Shown one piece after another: positions 25,095 to 33,980 of a stretch of 64,000 nt of DNA. The DNA is from CAYLNL01 sp964385175. Lineage in GTDB: Bacteria; Bacteroidota; Bacteroidia; Flavobacteriales; Flavobacteriaceae. Where the stretch lies: positions 62,001-126,000 of the forward strand of contig CAYLNL010000006.1 of assembly GCA_964385175.1 (NCBI GenBank), given 5' to 3'. The first letter of the stretch is position 1, and every line of letters begins with the position of its first letter. Below the pieces are notes generated by a model. It was given only the letters and a program-made list of their open reading frames with translations, made no database searches and was not told the origin of the DNA. The translations under genes and the position numbers were made by a program.

Positions 25095-27461
25095 TTAATT
25101 CTCATCATCATCTAACATAGTAAGATTAGAATCGCCAAAAAGCTTCTTATTAACCGCTTTTTTTTCCGATGAAACCAGTAGAGAAGGAAGCAAGATTAAA
25201 TTTGTGAGCATAGCAAACAGAAGGGTTATAGAAACCAACCCTCCAAGGGCTTTTGTTCCTCCAAAATCAGAAAGCATAAACACAGAAAAGCCCAGGAACA
25301 AAACCACCGATGTATAAAACATACTCACAGCAGTTTCCCGAAGAGCGGCGTAAATTGATTTCCGAATTTTCCAACCGCTGGCAACCAGTTCTTGCCGGTA
25401 TCTCGCCAAAAAATGAATAGCGTTGTCCACCGAAATTCCAAAAGCGATGCTAAATACAAGAATGGTAGAAGGTTTTATGGGAATTCCTGCAAACCCCATT
25501 ACGCCTGCCGTAACTACTAATGGAAAAATATTAGGGATTAAAGAAATAATAATCATCTTAAAAGAACGGAAAGTATAAGCCATAAAAATAGAGATGAGCA
25601 CTATTGTTAGCGCCAGTGAAATAACCAGGTTCTCTACCAGGTACTGGGTGCCTTTCATAAACACAAGGGCGCGCCCGGTAAGAGTTACCTTATAACGGTC
25701 GTTAGGAAAGTCTTTGTTTATTTTAGCCCATAAAGTTTCTTCAATTCGCTCCATTTTGTCGGTGCCAATATCTTTCATAAAAACGGTTATGCGCGCTATT
25801 TGCCCGGTAGAATCTACAAAGTTTTCTAATAACCCAGACCGTCCAGACGATTTTTTGGCGTATGATATTATGAAAGCGCTTTCCTGGCTGGTAGGTAACT
25901 GGTAATAGTTGGGGTTGCCGTTATAGAAAGCCTGCTTAGCGTATTTTACAAAACTAACTATAGAAATAGGAGAGGAAAACTCGGGAATATCTCGTATAAG
26001 ATTTTCCAACTCATCCATTCTATGCAGGGTAGCCATGCTCATAACCCCGTTGCGGCGTTTGGTATCTATAGTAATTTCTAAAGGAAGAATGCCTTTAAAT
26101 TCTTCTTGGAAAAACTTTATATCATTAAAAAACTCGGTTCGCTTGGGCATATCTTCCAGGATGCTGCCAGAGATTTTAATCTGGTAAATGCCTATTATAC
26201 CCGCAATGAGAAGAAGCACAGAGATAGAATACACAGCGATACGATGGTGTTTAACCACTTTTTCTACCTGTTGTACAAAAAGCCGAACCCATTTTTTATT
26301 GAGGTGTTTTAAGTGCTTTCCCTTGGGCAGGGGCATAAAACTATATAAGGTGGGAATAATAAGCAGTGAAAGCAAAAAAATGGCAATAATACTCATGGAA
26401 GTTACAATGCCAAATTGTTGAAGAAGAGAATTTTTAGTTATGATAAAAGTGGCAAAGCCCGCAGCGGTAGTGGCATTAGTCATAAGAGAGGCAGTTCCCA
26501 CACGGGAAATAACCCGTTGCAGCGACTTTGCCTGGTTACCGTGTTTTTGCACCTCTTGCTGGTATTTATTAATGAGAAAGATACAGTTGGGCACCCCTAT
26601 AACAATAACCAACGGCGGAATAAGCGCCGTAAGCACCGTAATTTCGTAGTGTAGCAGCCCCAGGAAACCCAGCACCCACATTACCCCTGTGGAAACTACC
26701 ACCATGCTAATAAGAGTAGCCCTAAAAGAACGGAAGAAAAAGAAAAAAAGTAAAGATGTAACCCCCAATGCCGCCAAAACAAATATCCCTATTTCATCTA
26801 TAATGGTTTGTGAGTTGAGCGTTCGTATGTAGGGCATGCCAGAAACATGCACAGTAAGCCCTGTTTCTTTTTCAAACCGCTCTATTAAGGGATTAAAATC
26901 ATTAAAGATAAACTCCTTTCTCACGGCGGTATTCACAATTTCCTTATCTATATACACAACCGTGCGAATAGTTTGCGTTTCTTTATTATAAAGAAAATCT
27001 TCGTAAAATGGCAACTTATAAAACAACTCTTGTTTGAGTTTTTCTATCTCCTCCTCATTTTTGGGAGCGTGTTCTATAAAGGGAACCGTCTGGAACGATT
27101 CTGTAGCTTCATTCTTAACCAGTTTCTGTAAATTATCTATAGAAATTACGGCGGTTACTTCCGGGAATGCATTGAGCTGTTTGCTGAGTTTATTCCAAAG
27201 ATTAAAATTTTTTAGGTTGAAGAGCGCGCTATCCTTTACTCCCAACACAATGAGGTTACCCTCTTCACCAAAGGTGTGGAGAAATGATTGATACGCAACA
27301 GTAACCGGGTGATTGTTGGGTAGCAGGTTGGCTTCGGTATAGGTAAACCGCATGTTTTTCCATTGAGTGCTCAGAAAAACAGTAGCCCCTGCAATAGCGA
27401 GCAGAAAAAGTATCCTGTTTCTAAGGATTATTCGGGCAGCAACTTTCCAAAAACCAGACAT
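25095..27461 (-). CDS. RND-superfamily (MMPL-type) exporter
   Basis: 788 residues from the ATG at 27461 (MSGFWKVAARIIL). Two repeats of a large periplasmic loop followed by clustered membrane helices, about 12 in total (helix 1 near residue 15, a cluster around 180-330, another around 600-760). The conserved polar segment FGISVDNAIHFLARYR is typical of helix-4/10 proton-relay regions in hydrophobe exporters. A frame extension upstream to 27635 only translates repeat sequence and is not the start. Substrate unknown; lipid or sterol-like cargo is common for this class. Confidence 0.9.
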   Translation of the reverse strand: MSGFWKVAARIILRNRILFLLAIAGATVFLSTQWKNMRFTYTEANLLPNNHPVTVAYQSFLHTFGEEGNLIVLGVKDSALFNLKNFNLWNKLSKQLNAFPEVTAVISIDNLQKLVKNEATESFQTVPFIEHAPKNEEEIEKLKQELFYKLPFYEDFLYNKETQTIRTVVYIDKEIVNTAVRKEFIFNDFNPLIERFEKETGLTVHVSGMPYIRTLNSQTIIDEIGIFVLAALGVTSLLFFFFFRSFRATLISMVVVSTGVMWVLGFLGLLHYEITVLTALIPPLVIVIGVPNCIFLINKYQQEVQKHGNQAKSLQRVISRVGTASLMTNATTAAGFATFIITKNSLLQQFGIVTSMSIIAIFLLSLLIIPTLYSFMPLPKGKHLKHLNKKWVRLFVQQVEKVVKHHRIAVYSISVLLLIAGIIGIYQIKISGSILEDMPKRTEFFNDIKFFQEEFKGILPLEITIDTKRRNGVMSMATLHRMDELENLIRDIPEFSSPISIVSFVKYAKQAFYNGNPNYYQLPTSQESAFIISYAKKSSGRSGLLENFVDSTGQIARITVFMKDIGTDKMERIEETLWAKINKDFPNDRYKVTLTGRALVFMKGTQYLVENLVISLALTIVLISIFMAYTFRSFKMIIISLIPNIFPLVVTAGVMGFAGIPIKPSTILVFSIAFGISVDNAIHFLARYRQELVASGWKIRKSIYAALRETAVSMFYTSVVLFLGFSVFMLSDFGGTKALGGLVSITLLFAMLTNLILLPSLLVSSEKKAVNKKLFGDSNLTMLDDDEN

Positions 27462-27988
27462 GTGTTTTTTAAGAACGCCAAAGGTATTAGAAATTAGAGA
27501 ATAGCGCAAGGAGAATGGAGGAGAATTCCAAATCTTAAATTCTCTACGCCTGGTTTTAGTAGTGAGATGTGAGTAGTGAGTAGTGAGAGTTCTGTGTGCT
27601 TTGCGGTAAAAATAGAGACAAGAACCAAGAGACAAGAACCAAGAGACAAGACAATTTTTTGAATAGCCGATGGTTTCAACCGTCGGCTTTAGTAATGAGA
27701 TATGAGTATTGAGTAGTGAGATGTATGCTTTGCTTTATCCCTGGCGGTAAGAACCAAGAGACAAGACCCAAGAACCAAGACAGTTTTTATTTTTAATAGC
27801 CGGCGGTTTCAACCGTCGGCTTTTGTAATGAGATATGAGTAGTGAGTAGTGAGAATAATGCGCTTTGTGTGCTTTGCGGTAAAAAATAAACCCAAGAACA
27901 TGGCAAATTAGTCGGCATACTGCTAACTTTACTTTACATACCTTTACGCCCATAAAAAACCTCCGATTACTTAGATATAAAACACTGC
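27462..27988. repeat. AT-rich dispersed repeat block 2 (divergent intergenic region)
   Basis: Units with the same modules as block 1 occupy about 27550-27905: GTAGTGAG runs, CTTTGCGGTAAAA, tandem heptamers CAAGAAC/CAAGAGA (about 27618-27650), and two copies of the inverted repeat around GGTTTCAACCGTCGGC (about 27662-27690 and 27800-27822). A possible promoter for the DUF5686 gene, TACCTTTA, is near 27940. No gene seen. Confidence 0.75.
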
Positions 27989-30511
27989 ATGAAAAATTCT
28001 TCCCCCTTGTTTTTATTGCTTTTTTTATCTTCTCTATCTTTTTGCCAGCAACGTATAACAGGTATTATAAAGGATACCACATCTAAAGAACCCTTGCCTT
28101 TCGCCACTATCTTTTTGCCCACCGGCGAAGGGGTTATTACTGATATGGAGGGAAAATTTGAATGGGAGCTACCAAGCGGCAGTAATTATTTTACAGTAAG
28201 TTATGTGGGGTATGCTCCCAAAACCGTTTTGGTGCAACCCAATTTATCTTTTTATCTCATTTTGTTAGATGAAACTACCGAGAAACTCAGTGAAGTAGTG
28301 GTGGTGGGTGGCGAAAATCCGGCAGTAGGCATTATTCGCAAAGCCATAGAAACCAAAGATAAGAATAACCCCGAAAAAGCCCTCAAAACCTTTCGTTTCA
28401 ACACATACAGCAGATTGTTAGTTAGCGCTAACCCCGACTCTATTAACGGAGCATTAGATTCTATTTATAAAATTGAGCAGAATGGTGTAAAAAAACTGGT
28501 GAAAATAGACTCTTCTAATTTTGAGCTTAAAAATCGCCTTAACAATATGCACTTATACATCACCGAAAAAGTATCAGAATATACTTTTAGTCGTGAAAAG
28601 GGAAGGCGCGAAACTATTTTAGCCACTCGAATGGCAGGGTTTAAAGACCCTGTTTACGAGGTGTTAGCCATTCAGCTTCAATCGTTTTCATTTTATGAAA
28701 ACAACTACGTTATTTTTGGCACTACTTATACCAATCCCCTTGCAAACGAGGCGATGAAGGTGTATGATTACAAAATATTAGATACCCTTACGGCCCAGGA
28801 GCGCCCATCTTATATGATTTACTACAAGCCGAAGAAAAAAGGAAAAACTGCCGGTTTAGAAGGGCTTTTATATATAGATGCGGAGACTTTTGCCTTACAA
28901 AAAGCCATCGCCCAGCTAAAAGCGGTTATTGATGTGAATGCAGAACAGGTGTTTGAATATTATCCCGGTGAAAAAGTGTGGTTCCCGCTTTCAAAGCACC
29001 TTCAACTTAAAAAAGGCGCCAGCGTAGATGCCATTTCACTATTTGGAAATGCGGTACAGATTCAACCAGAAATCAAAGCCAAAGATAGTACCGTGGTGCG
29101 AAGTAACCCTCAGAACCCATCGGATTTTATGTACCTGGTTTCCACTGAAAAAAACAGCGATATTTCAGTGAATATTCCATTAGAAATAAAAGGGCGTGGC
29201 CTCGCAATGGAACTTCATGAAAAAGCTTCGCAACGAGAAGGTGCTTTTTGGAACGCCTACCGTACCGATAGTCTTACCGCCAGAGGCGTGGAAACCTATA
29301 GGTTTATAGACAGCGTGGCGGCAAAAGAAAAGATAGAGCGAAAGATAGTTTTTGCCCGTAAACTCTTGCAAGGATTTTACCCTACCCGGTATATAGATTT
29401 AGATTTGAGGTATTTACTAAAATATAATGGCTATGAGGGCTTCCGCATAGGCATAGGAGGGGTTACTAACACTACTTTTTCCCAAAAATATCAATGGAAT
29501 GGGTATATAGTGTATGGCACAAAAGATAAAACTTTTAAATATAGCGTAGGAGCGGCTGTGCGAATACAGCCTTTTACGCAAAGCTGGCTGGGAATTTTCT
29601 ATACAGATGATCTAGTAGAAACAGGCAGTTCGTTTTTCATTACAGACGGAAGAAGTTTCTCTTTGTTTGAACCCCGCCTCTTCAACATAGAGCGGTTTCA
29701 TGCTACCCAGACCATGGGTGCATACCTGTTGCATGATGTTACTGCAAAGCTGCAAACCCGGCTTCAATTTACCACAAATAGCATAGCCCCTACCTATAAC
29801 TACACATTTAACCCCAATGGAACGCCTTATACCAATTTTAAAACCGCAGCAGCAACACTGGCGCTACAATGGAACCCTTTTAGCGAATATCTATCGGTTC
29901 CGGGAGAAAAACGCGAAATTAAAAAAGGATACCCCCAATTTACGCTGCAAGTTACCCAGGGATTTAAAGGAGTATTAGAAGGAAATTTTAATTTCACTAA
30001 ATATAACCTCAGAAGCTATTACGAGACATCTCTCTGGAATCGCACCCTTACCTCCTTTTTGTTAGAAGGGGCGGCAGCTTTTGGCGATTTGCCGCTTACT
30101 GAACTGTATCATAACTCTCCCAACAACCCTAATAAAACTACCCTGTTGAAAAGATTTTCTGTAGCCGGCAGAAACAGTTTTGAAACTATGTATTTCAACG
30201 AGTTTTTTTCAGATCGCTATGCCTTCCTCCAGGTTAAGCATCAGCTAAAACCCTTTGCAATAACTCATAAATTTCAGCCCCAGTTGGTAGTAGCATCTCG
30301 TTTTGCATTAGGAAATGTAGCCCATATAGAAAGACATTCAGATGTGACGTTCAGTGCCCTGAACAAAGGCTTTTTAGAAAGCGGCTTCGAAATCAACAAA
30401 CTCTTTAAAGGATTGGGAGTAAGCCTTTTTTACCGTTACGGAGCCTATCATTTACCCCGTTTTGAAGATAATATTTCTTTTAAATTCACCTTCTATCTTA
30501 GCTTGTTTTAA
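27989..30511 (+). CDS. DUF5686 outer-membrane protein with carboxypeptidase-regulatory-like domain
   Basis: 840 residues. Signal peptide (MKNSSPLFLLLFLSSLSFC), then a CarboxypepD_reg-like beta-sandwich (about 20-100, QRITGIIKDTTSKEPLPFATI ... FTVSYVGYAPKTV). The body is the DUF5686 region, and the C-terminal half is rich in alternating aromatic strands ending KFTFYLSLF, suggesting a beta-barrel with a terminal Phe sorting signal. Known only in Bacteroidota; role in the outer membrane is uncharacterised. Confidence 0.9.
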   Translation: MKNSSPLFLLLFLSSLSFCQQRITGIIKDTTSKEPLPFATIFLPTGEGVITDMEGKFEWELPSGSNYFTVSYVGYAPKTVLVQPNLSFYLILLDETTEKLSEVVVVGGENPAVGIIRKAIETKDKNNPEKALKTFRFNTYSRLLVSANPDSINGALDSIYKIEQNGVKKLVKIDSSNFELKNRLNNMHLYITEKVSEYTFSREKGRRETILATRMAGFKDPVYEVLAIQLQSFSFYENNYVIFGTTYTNPLANEAMKVYDYKILDTLTAQERPSYMIYYKPKKKGKTAGLEGLLYIDAETFALQKAIAQLKAVIDVNAEQVFEYYPGEKVWFPLSKHLQLKKGASVDAISLFGNAVQIQPEIKAKDSTVVRSNPQNPSDFMYLVSTEKNSDISVNIPLEIKGRGLAMELHEKASQREGAFWNAYRTDSLTARGVETYRFIDSVAAKEKIERKIVFARKLLQGFYPTRYIDLDLRYLLKYNGYEGFRIGIGGVTNTTFSQKYQWNGYIVYGTKDKTFKYSVGAAVRIQPFTQSWLGIFYTDDLVETGSSFFITDGRSFSLFEPRLFNIERFHATQTMGAYLLHDVTAKLQTRLQFTTNSIAPTYNYTFNPNGTPYTNFKTAAATLALQWNPFSEYLSVPGEKREIKKGYPQFTLQVTQGFKGVLEGNFNFTKYNLRSYYETSLWNRTLTSFLLEGAAAFGDLPLTELYHNSPNNPNKTTLLKRFSVAGRNSFETMYFNEFFSDRYAFLQVKHQLKPFAITHKFQPQLVVASRFALGNVAHIERHSDVTFSALNKGFLESGFEINKLFKGLGVSLFYRYGAYHLPRFEDNISFKFTFYLSLF

Positions 30512-30870
30512 TATTTAAAACTATTTTAAATTTTGAAATCTGGGGTTTTAGGATTTCTCCATTTTCTATAATAACCACAAACTAAGCCGATGGTTAAAAC
30601 CACCGGCTATTGAAAATAAAAACTGTCTTGGTTCTTGGGTCTTGCCTCTTGTCTCTTGGTTCTTGGTTCTTGGTTCTTGGTTCTATTTTTTACCGCAAAG
30701 AACACAAAGCGCATTATTCTCACTACTCATATCTCATTACTAAAGCCGACGGTTGAAACCACCAGCTATTGAAAATAAAAACTGTCTTGGTTCTTGGGTC
30801 TTGCTTCTTGTCTCTTGGTTCTTACCGCCAGGGATAAAGCAAAGCATACATCTCACTACTCACTACTAAA
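30512..30870. repeat. AT-rich dispersed repeat block 3 (inverted orientation), overlaps the engB end
   Basis: Two units in the opposite orientation to blocks 1 and 2 (about 30585-30725 and 30750-30869): CCGATGG...CCACCGGC and CCGACGG...CCACCAGC inverted repeats, TATTGAAAATAAAAACTGTC, TTCTTGG heptamers repeated four times near 30660-30690, TTTTACCGCAAAG, and TCACTACTCATATCTCA. The right end supplies the last codons and stop of engB. Confidence 0.75.
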
Positions 30871-31512
30871 GCTTGAAACTTCTCCTTTCTTCTTCTTTCT
30901 ATCCATCATATTCTTCATCATATCCTCATTCGTTCCGTGAATATAATCTAAAATAGCATCCCTGCCCAGCTCTGAAAACGAAGATGTAATAAAATACGGC
31001 GGCAATTCTTCCCACGTCTCCTCCAGCGAATGCAGGTAATCTTTTATATGATGCCTCAAAAGATACGGCTCCAGCTTATCTGCCTTCGTAAAAACAATAG
31101 AAAACGGAAGCCCTTTTCCACCCAGCCATTTCATAAACTCTATATCAACAACCAACGGTTTGTGCCGCACATCAATCAGCAAAAAAATAGCTGTTAGTTG
31201 CTTTCGCTTCTCCAAATAGTTTCGCACCCGTTTCTCAAGAGTTTCCCTCAAATCTTTAGGCGCCTTCGCATAGCCATAGCCCGGCAAATCTACCATAAAC
31301 CACTTATTGTTAATTTTAAAATAATTAATAAGTTGCGTTTTACCTGGCATGGCAGCCGTTTTAGCCATTTTTCTTCTCCTCACAAGCATATTTATCAACG
31401 AAGACTTTCCCACATTAGAACGCCCCACAAAAGCATACTCAGGAACCTGTTCCTTTGGACAAGAACCCACATCGGGGGCGCTCAAAATAAACTCGGCGAA
31501 TTTTATATCCAT
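30856..31512 (-). CDS. engB: ribosome-biogenesis GTP-binding protein YihA/YsxC (EngB)
   Basis: 218 residues. G1 loop GRSNVGKSSL near residue 31, G3 DLPGYGYAKAP, G4 TKADKL, G5 SSFSELG. A circular-order-normal small GTPase needed for large-subunit assembly. Three bases downstream of the alpha/beta hydrolase gene, so co-transcribed. The C-terminal tail after MDRKKKKGEV is short and encoded partly by the dispersed repeat, so it is probably not conserved. Confidence 0.95.
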   Translation of the reverse strand: MDIKFAEFILSAPDVGSCPKEQVPEYAFVGRSNVGKSSLINMLVRRRKMAKTAAMPGKTQLINYFKINNKWFMVDLPGYGYAKAPKDLRETLEKRVRNYLEKRKQLTAIFLLIDVRHKPLVVDIEFMKWLGGKGLPFSIVFTKADKLEPYLLRHHIKDYLHSLEETWEELPPYFITSSFSELGRDAILDYIHGTNEDMMKNMMDRKKKKGEVSSFSSE

Positions 31513-31515
31513 TAC

Positions 31516-32280
31516 TTATAATTTTCTTTGTTTAAGCCACCCTTCCAAAATTTCATTAAACCGTTCCGGGTGCTCCATCATGGGGGCGTGCCCGCATTTA
31601 TCAATCCAAAAAATATCCGAATCCGGCAACAGCGCATGAAATTCTTCCGCCACCGAAGGAGGTGTTACATTGTCTTGTTTTCCCCAGATAATGCAGGTGG
31701 GCGTGTGCATGTGCGGCAAATCTTTCGCCATATTATGGCGGATGGCGCTCTTGGCGATGGCAAGTGTTTTAACCAGTTTGTTGCGGTCGTTTACCGTAGC
31801 ATACACCTCATCTACAATCTCTTTGGTAGCCACTTCGGGGTCATAAAAAACACTCTCGCTTTTCTTTTTTATAAACTCATAATCGCCCCGTTTCGGGTAG
31901 CCGTCGCCCATAGCGCTCTCGTACAAACCCGAACTGCCGGTAATGATGAGCGCCTTCACCCGCGCCGGGTACAACTTGGCGTGCAGCAACCCAATATGCC
32001 CTCCCAACGAGTTGCCCAATAAAATTACGTTGTCTAATTCTTTAAACGCTATAAACCTTTCCAAGAACTTGGCAAAACTCTTTACATTCGTCTTTAATAA
32101 GGACATGCTGTAAACGGGCAGCTCCGGTATAAGCACCCGGTAGCCCCGCGTAGAAAAATGATGCGTAACCCCGTCAAAATTACTCAAGCCGCCCATCAAT
32201 CCATGTAAAATAATCAAGGGCGTTCCTTCCCCTACTTCCAGGTAACGAAATTTTTTTTCCTTTTTTATGAGATGCACCAT
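31516..32280 (-). CDS. alpha/beta-fold hydrolase
   Basis: 254 residues. Oxyanion-hole motif LHGLMGG near residue 27, nucleophile elbow GNSLGGH near 89, late Asp in IIWGKQDNVTPP, and catalytic His in CGHAPMMEHPERF. No signal peptide. Likely an esterase- or lactonase-type enzyme of broad Bacteroidota distribution; substrate unknown. First gene of the pair with engB and the last core gene before the accessory island. Confidence 0.92.
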   Translation of the reverse strand: MVHLIKKEKKFRYLEVGEGTPLIILHGLMGGLSNFDGVTHHFSTRGYRVLIPELPVYSMSLLKTNVKSFAKFLERFIAFKELDNVILLGNSLGGHIGLLHAKLYPARVKALIITGSSGLYESAMGDGYPKRGDYEFIKKKSESVFYDPEVATKEIVDEVYATVNDRNKLVKTLAIAKSAIRHNMAKDLPHMHTPTCIIWGKQDNVTPPSVAEEFHALLPDSDIFWIDKCGHAPMMEHPERFNEILEGWLKQRKL

Positions 32281-32307
32281 GAATGGTTACTTACAATTCA
32301 GCGAAAG

Positions 32308-32315
32308 CAAATATA
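32308..32315 (-). promoter_or_regulatory. -7 promoter element for hydrolase-engB
   Basis: Minus-strand TATATTTG, perfect TAnnTTTG match, 27 bp before the hydrolase ATG. Confidence 0.55.
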
Positions 32316-32369
32316 GACATTTCGCCACTTATAACTTAGATGAAAAAGAATTTATAATTCCATTTTTGA

Positions 32370-32524
32370 GGCTTTTTGTTGCTCCTCCGCGCGCCTATCC
32401 CTTACGCATACACACAAGCGCACGCGCGTACGCAGGCGCATGAGGTTTTGTAAAAGGCACGAGGCGGGAGGCTCGCACAAAGATGTAAATACCACCCGAA
32501 AGGATTCGGGCGGGAGCGGGGGGG
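32370..32524 (+). repeat. GC-rich island repeat, copy A (3' of hicA)
   Basis: Hairpin-rich element ending directly at the hicA stop. In order: GAGGCTTTTTGTTGCTCCTC stem-loop, CCTATCCCTTACGCATAC, an alternating CGCACGCGCGTACGC tract, GAGGTTTTGTAAAAGGCACGA, GGCGGGAGGCTCGCA, AAAGATGTAAATACCACC, the hairpin CCCGAA-AGGA-TTCGGG and GCGGGAGCGGGGGGG. Same orientation relative to the gene as copies B-E. Confidence 0.8.
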
Positions 32525-32752
32525 TTATTTCGATTTAATAAAATCTTCAGGATCGATACCAGCTTGTTTTAGAATTGCCCTTAATGTGCCTTCTGGCATA
32601 TCACCAGTATGATTCGGTATAGTTGTGAACTTGTTTGTAACGGGATTGTGCCAAATCTCATGGCTACCTGCAGCTTGCCTGTAAAACTCAAAGCCAAATC
32701 TCTTTAATATCTTGATAATATCCCGGTATCTATACCCAGAAAGACGACCCAT
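32525..32752 (-). CDS. hicA: HicA-type mRNA interferase toxin
   Basis: 75 residues with the compact dsRBD-like HicA fold: YRDIIKILKRFGFEFYRQAAGSHE, the catalytic-type His in GSHEIWHNP, then TTIPNHTGDMPEGTLRAILKQAGI. Cleaves mRNA when free. It is encoded 2 bp downstream of its antitoxin, an order opposite to the classical toxin-first hicAB but frequent in this branch. The stop codon touches the GC-rich repeat. Confidence 0.92.
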   Translation of the reverse strand: MGRLSGYRYRDIIKILKRFGFEFYRQAAGSHEIWHNPVTNKFTTIPNHTGDMPEGTLRAILKQAGIDPEDFIKSK

Positions 32753-32754
32753 GG

Positions 32755-32979
32755 TTATACTCCTATTACTATGGGATAATCAAAACTATCTTTAAATACC
32801 TGTAAGTTAGAAATCTGCTCTTCCTGGGCTTCTATAAGCTTTTTAGCAACATCCTTAGCAATTTCAATTGTCTCGGCAATTGTCCTCCCTTGTGCAACTA
32901 AACCCTGGACATGATCTGAAGTAGCAAGATAGAAACCTTCCGGAAGTTTCTCTATATGCAGATTTACAATACGTTCCAT
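32755..32979 (-). CDS. hicB: HicB-like antitoxin
   Basis: 74 residues: partial RNase H-like HicB fold (LPEGFYLATSDHVQGLVAQGRTIAETIEIAKDVAKKLIE). No C-terminal DNA-binding domain, as in short HicB/UPF0150 types, so autoregulation may need another factor. Neutralises the HicA encoded immediately downstream. Preceded by its own perfect promoter element. Confidence 0.9.
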   Translation of the reverse strand: MERIVNLHIEKLPEGFYLATSDHVQGLVAQGRTIAETIEIAKDVAKKLIEAQEEQISNLQVFKDSFDYPIVIGV

Positions 32980-32995
32980 AATAAAATTATTTTAT

Positions 32996-33003
32996 CAAAG
33001 ATA
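32996..33003 (-). promoter_or_regulatory. -7 promoter element for hicBA
   Basis: Minus-strand TATCTTTG, perfect TAnnTTTG match, 16 bp before the hicB ATG: the module carries its own promoter. Confidence 0.55.
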
Positions 33004-33040
33004 GTAAATTTTTATCAGTATATTTTTTAAAATGAACCAC

Positions 33041-33073
33041 AACGGCCAGGCGGATAAGGCGGGTTGGTTGTAG
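33041..33073 (+). repeat. 33-bp boundary motif, copy 1
   Basis: Begins AACGGCCAGGCGGATAAGG and continues GCGGGTTGGTTGTAG. About 27 of 33 bases match a second copy at 44128-44160. Both copies lie just upstream of the promoter-side end of an island gene or operon. Confidence 0.6.
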
Positions 33074-33091
33074 CGCTTGCTCTACGAAGCA

Positions 33092-33255
33092 ACGGAGGCT
33101 TTTTGTTGCTACTCCGCGCGCCTATTTCTTACGCATACGCACACAAGGGCACGCGTGTACGCAGGCGCACGAGGTTTTGAAAGGCACGAGCCGGGAGGCT
33201 CGCGCAAAGATGTACATACCACCCGAAAGGATTCGGGCGGGAGCGGGGGGGGGTG
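33092..33255 (+). repeat. GC-rich island repeat, copy B (3' of the DUF2442 gene)
   Basis: Fullest copy. First stem CGGAG...CTCCG encloses the conserved GCTTTTTGTTGCT; then TACGCATACGCACACAAG, GAGGTTTTG, the perfect hairpin CGAGCC-GGGA-GGCTCG, AAAGATGTACATACCACC, hairpin CCCGAA-AGGA-TTCGGG and a run of nine G. Ends 9 bp from the DUF2442 stop. Confidence 0.8.
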
Positions 33256-33263
33256 TAGGTGTT

Positions 33264-33542
33264 TTATAATCTTCCTTCGTATAAATTATCGATTGGGAAA
33301 ATTAAATCATAGTCATTCCAATTCAAATTACCATCAATCAAATCAAACTTTTTAAACTTTTTTTCATCAAGATACTTGCGAATTGATGGATGAAGTGAAG
33401 ATTCTAAAAATGGTTTAAAATCAATTAAGCGATTCAACCCATCATTAAAGGAAACCCGTATTGCGAAGTCTCCAATATATTTGGCTGATTTTATCTCTAT
33501 TAAATCAACCTTTAAATCATTATATTCTTCAACTATTCTCAT
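33264..33542 (-). CDS. DUF2442 protein (putative TA-module partner)
   Basis: 92 residues with the DUF2442 core: VDLIEIKSAKYIGDFAIRVSFNDGLNRLIDFKPFL and LNWNDYDLIFPIDNLYE. This family is nearly always paired with DUF4160 and behaves like one half of a toxin-antitoxin-type module, though function is not established here. Its ATG overlaps the stop of the upstream DUF4160 gene (ATGA), so translation is coupled. Confidence 0.85.
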   Translation of the reverse strand: MRIVEEYNDLKVDLIEIKSAKYIGDFAIRVSFNDGLNRLIDFKPFLESSLHPSIRKYLDEKKFKKFDLIDGNLNWNDYDLIFPIDNLYEGRL

Positions 33543-33844
33543 TTGATTCTTGTATTAATCTTTTCAAATTCAACATCTTTGTGGTAAACAAAATAATCAA
33601 TCCATTTTTGAACAATTTTATCAGCAAACCGCTCAAGAAAATCCTTAAAATCTTTAAGCTTGGAACCTGTCAATGGGCGTAATCCTTTGACTTGTTTTAT
33701 TTTAATTTCAACAATCTTTCCGTTAACAATATAAAACTCTGCTTTACTTTCAAATCCATCATATTTACCATGAACATGGATTGGTTCATGCTCATTAGAG
33801 TAAAAAAATATCAGAATTCCCAGCTACTCAAAAATCTTTGGCAT
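33539..33844 (-). pseudogene. DUF4160 gene with in-frame nonsense codon at position 7
   Basis: The frame from the ATG at 33844 reads MPKIFE, then TAG, then LGILIFFYSNEHEPIHVHG and on through YHKDVEFEKINTRIK to the stop overlapping the DUF2442 start. The HEPIHVHG motif and length (101 codons) are typical DUF4160. Family members usually have an aromatic residue after MPKIFE, so TAC/TAT to TAG is likely. No ATG lies early enough in the remaining frame to rescue the HVHG core, though a non-ATG start (for example the CTG right after the stop) is possible. Promoter and downstream partner are intact. Confidence 0.7.
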
Positions 33845-33941
33845 GGTTTGTCTTTTTGTCCAACGTTAAGCAATCTTACAATTTATTACAAACTATTGAT
33901 TCAAAGCGATTTTTACACTTACACACAACTTGTTGATATAG

Positions 33942-33971
33942 CAAATATACCAAAAACCTTTTGCTTAACAA
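33942..33971 (-). promoter_or_regulatory. promoter for the DUF4160-DUF2442 module
   Basis: Minus-strand TTG (33969-33971), 19-bp spacer, then TATATTTG (33942-33949): both elements and spacing fit the Bacteroidota consensus. The start codon is 97 bases downstream. Confidence 0.6.
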
Positions 33972-33980
33972 CCCACTCTC

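Noticed and set aside
27462..27635. N-terminal extension of the RND exporter
   Set aside because: Translates the AT-rich repeat region; the natural start before the first membrane helix is at 27461.
27610..27660. CAAGAAC/CAAGAGA tandem repeats as a CRISPR array
   Set aside because: Seven-base period with no unique spacers; part of a dispersed composite repeat.
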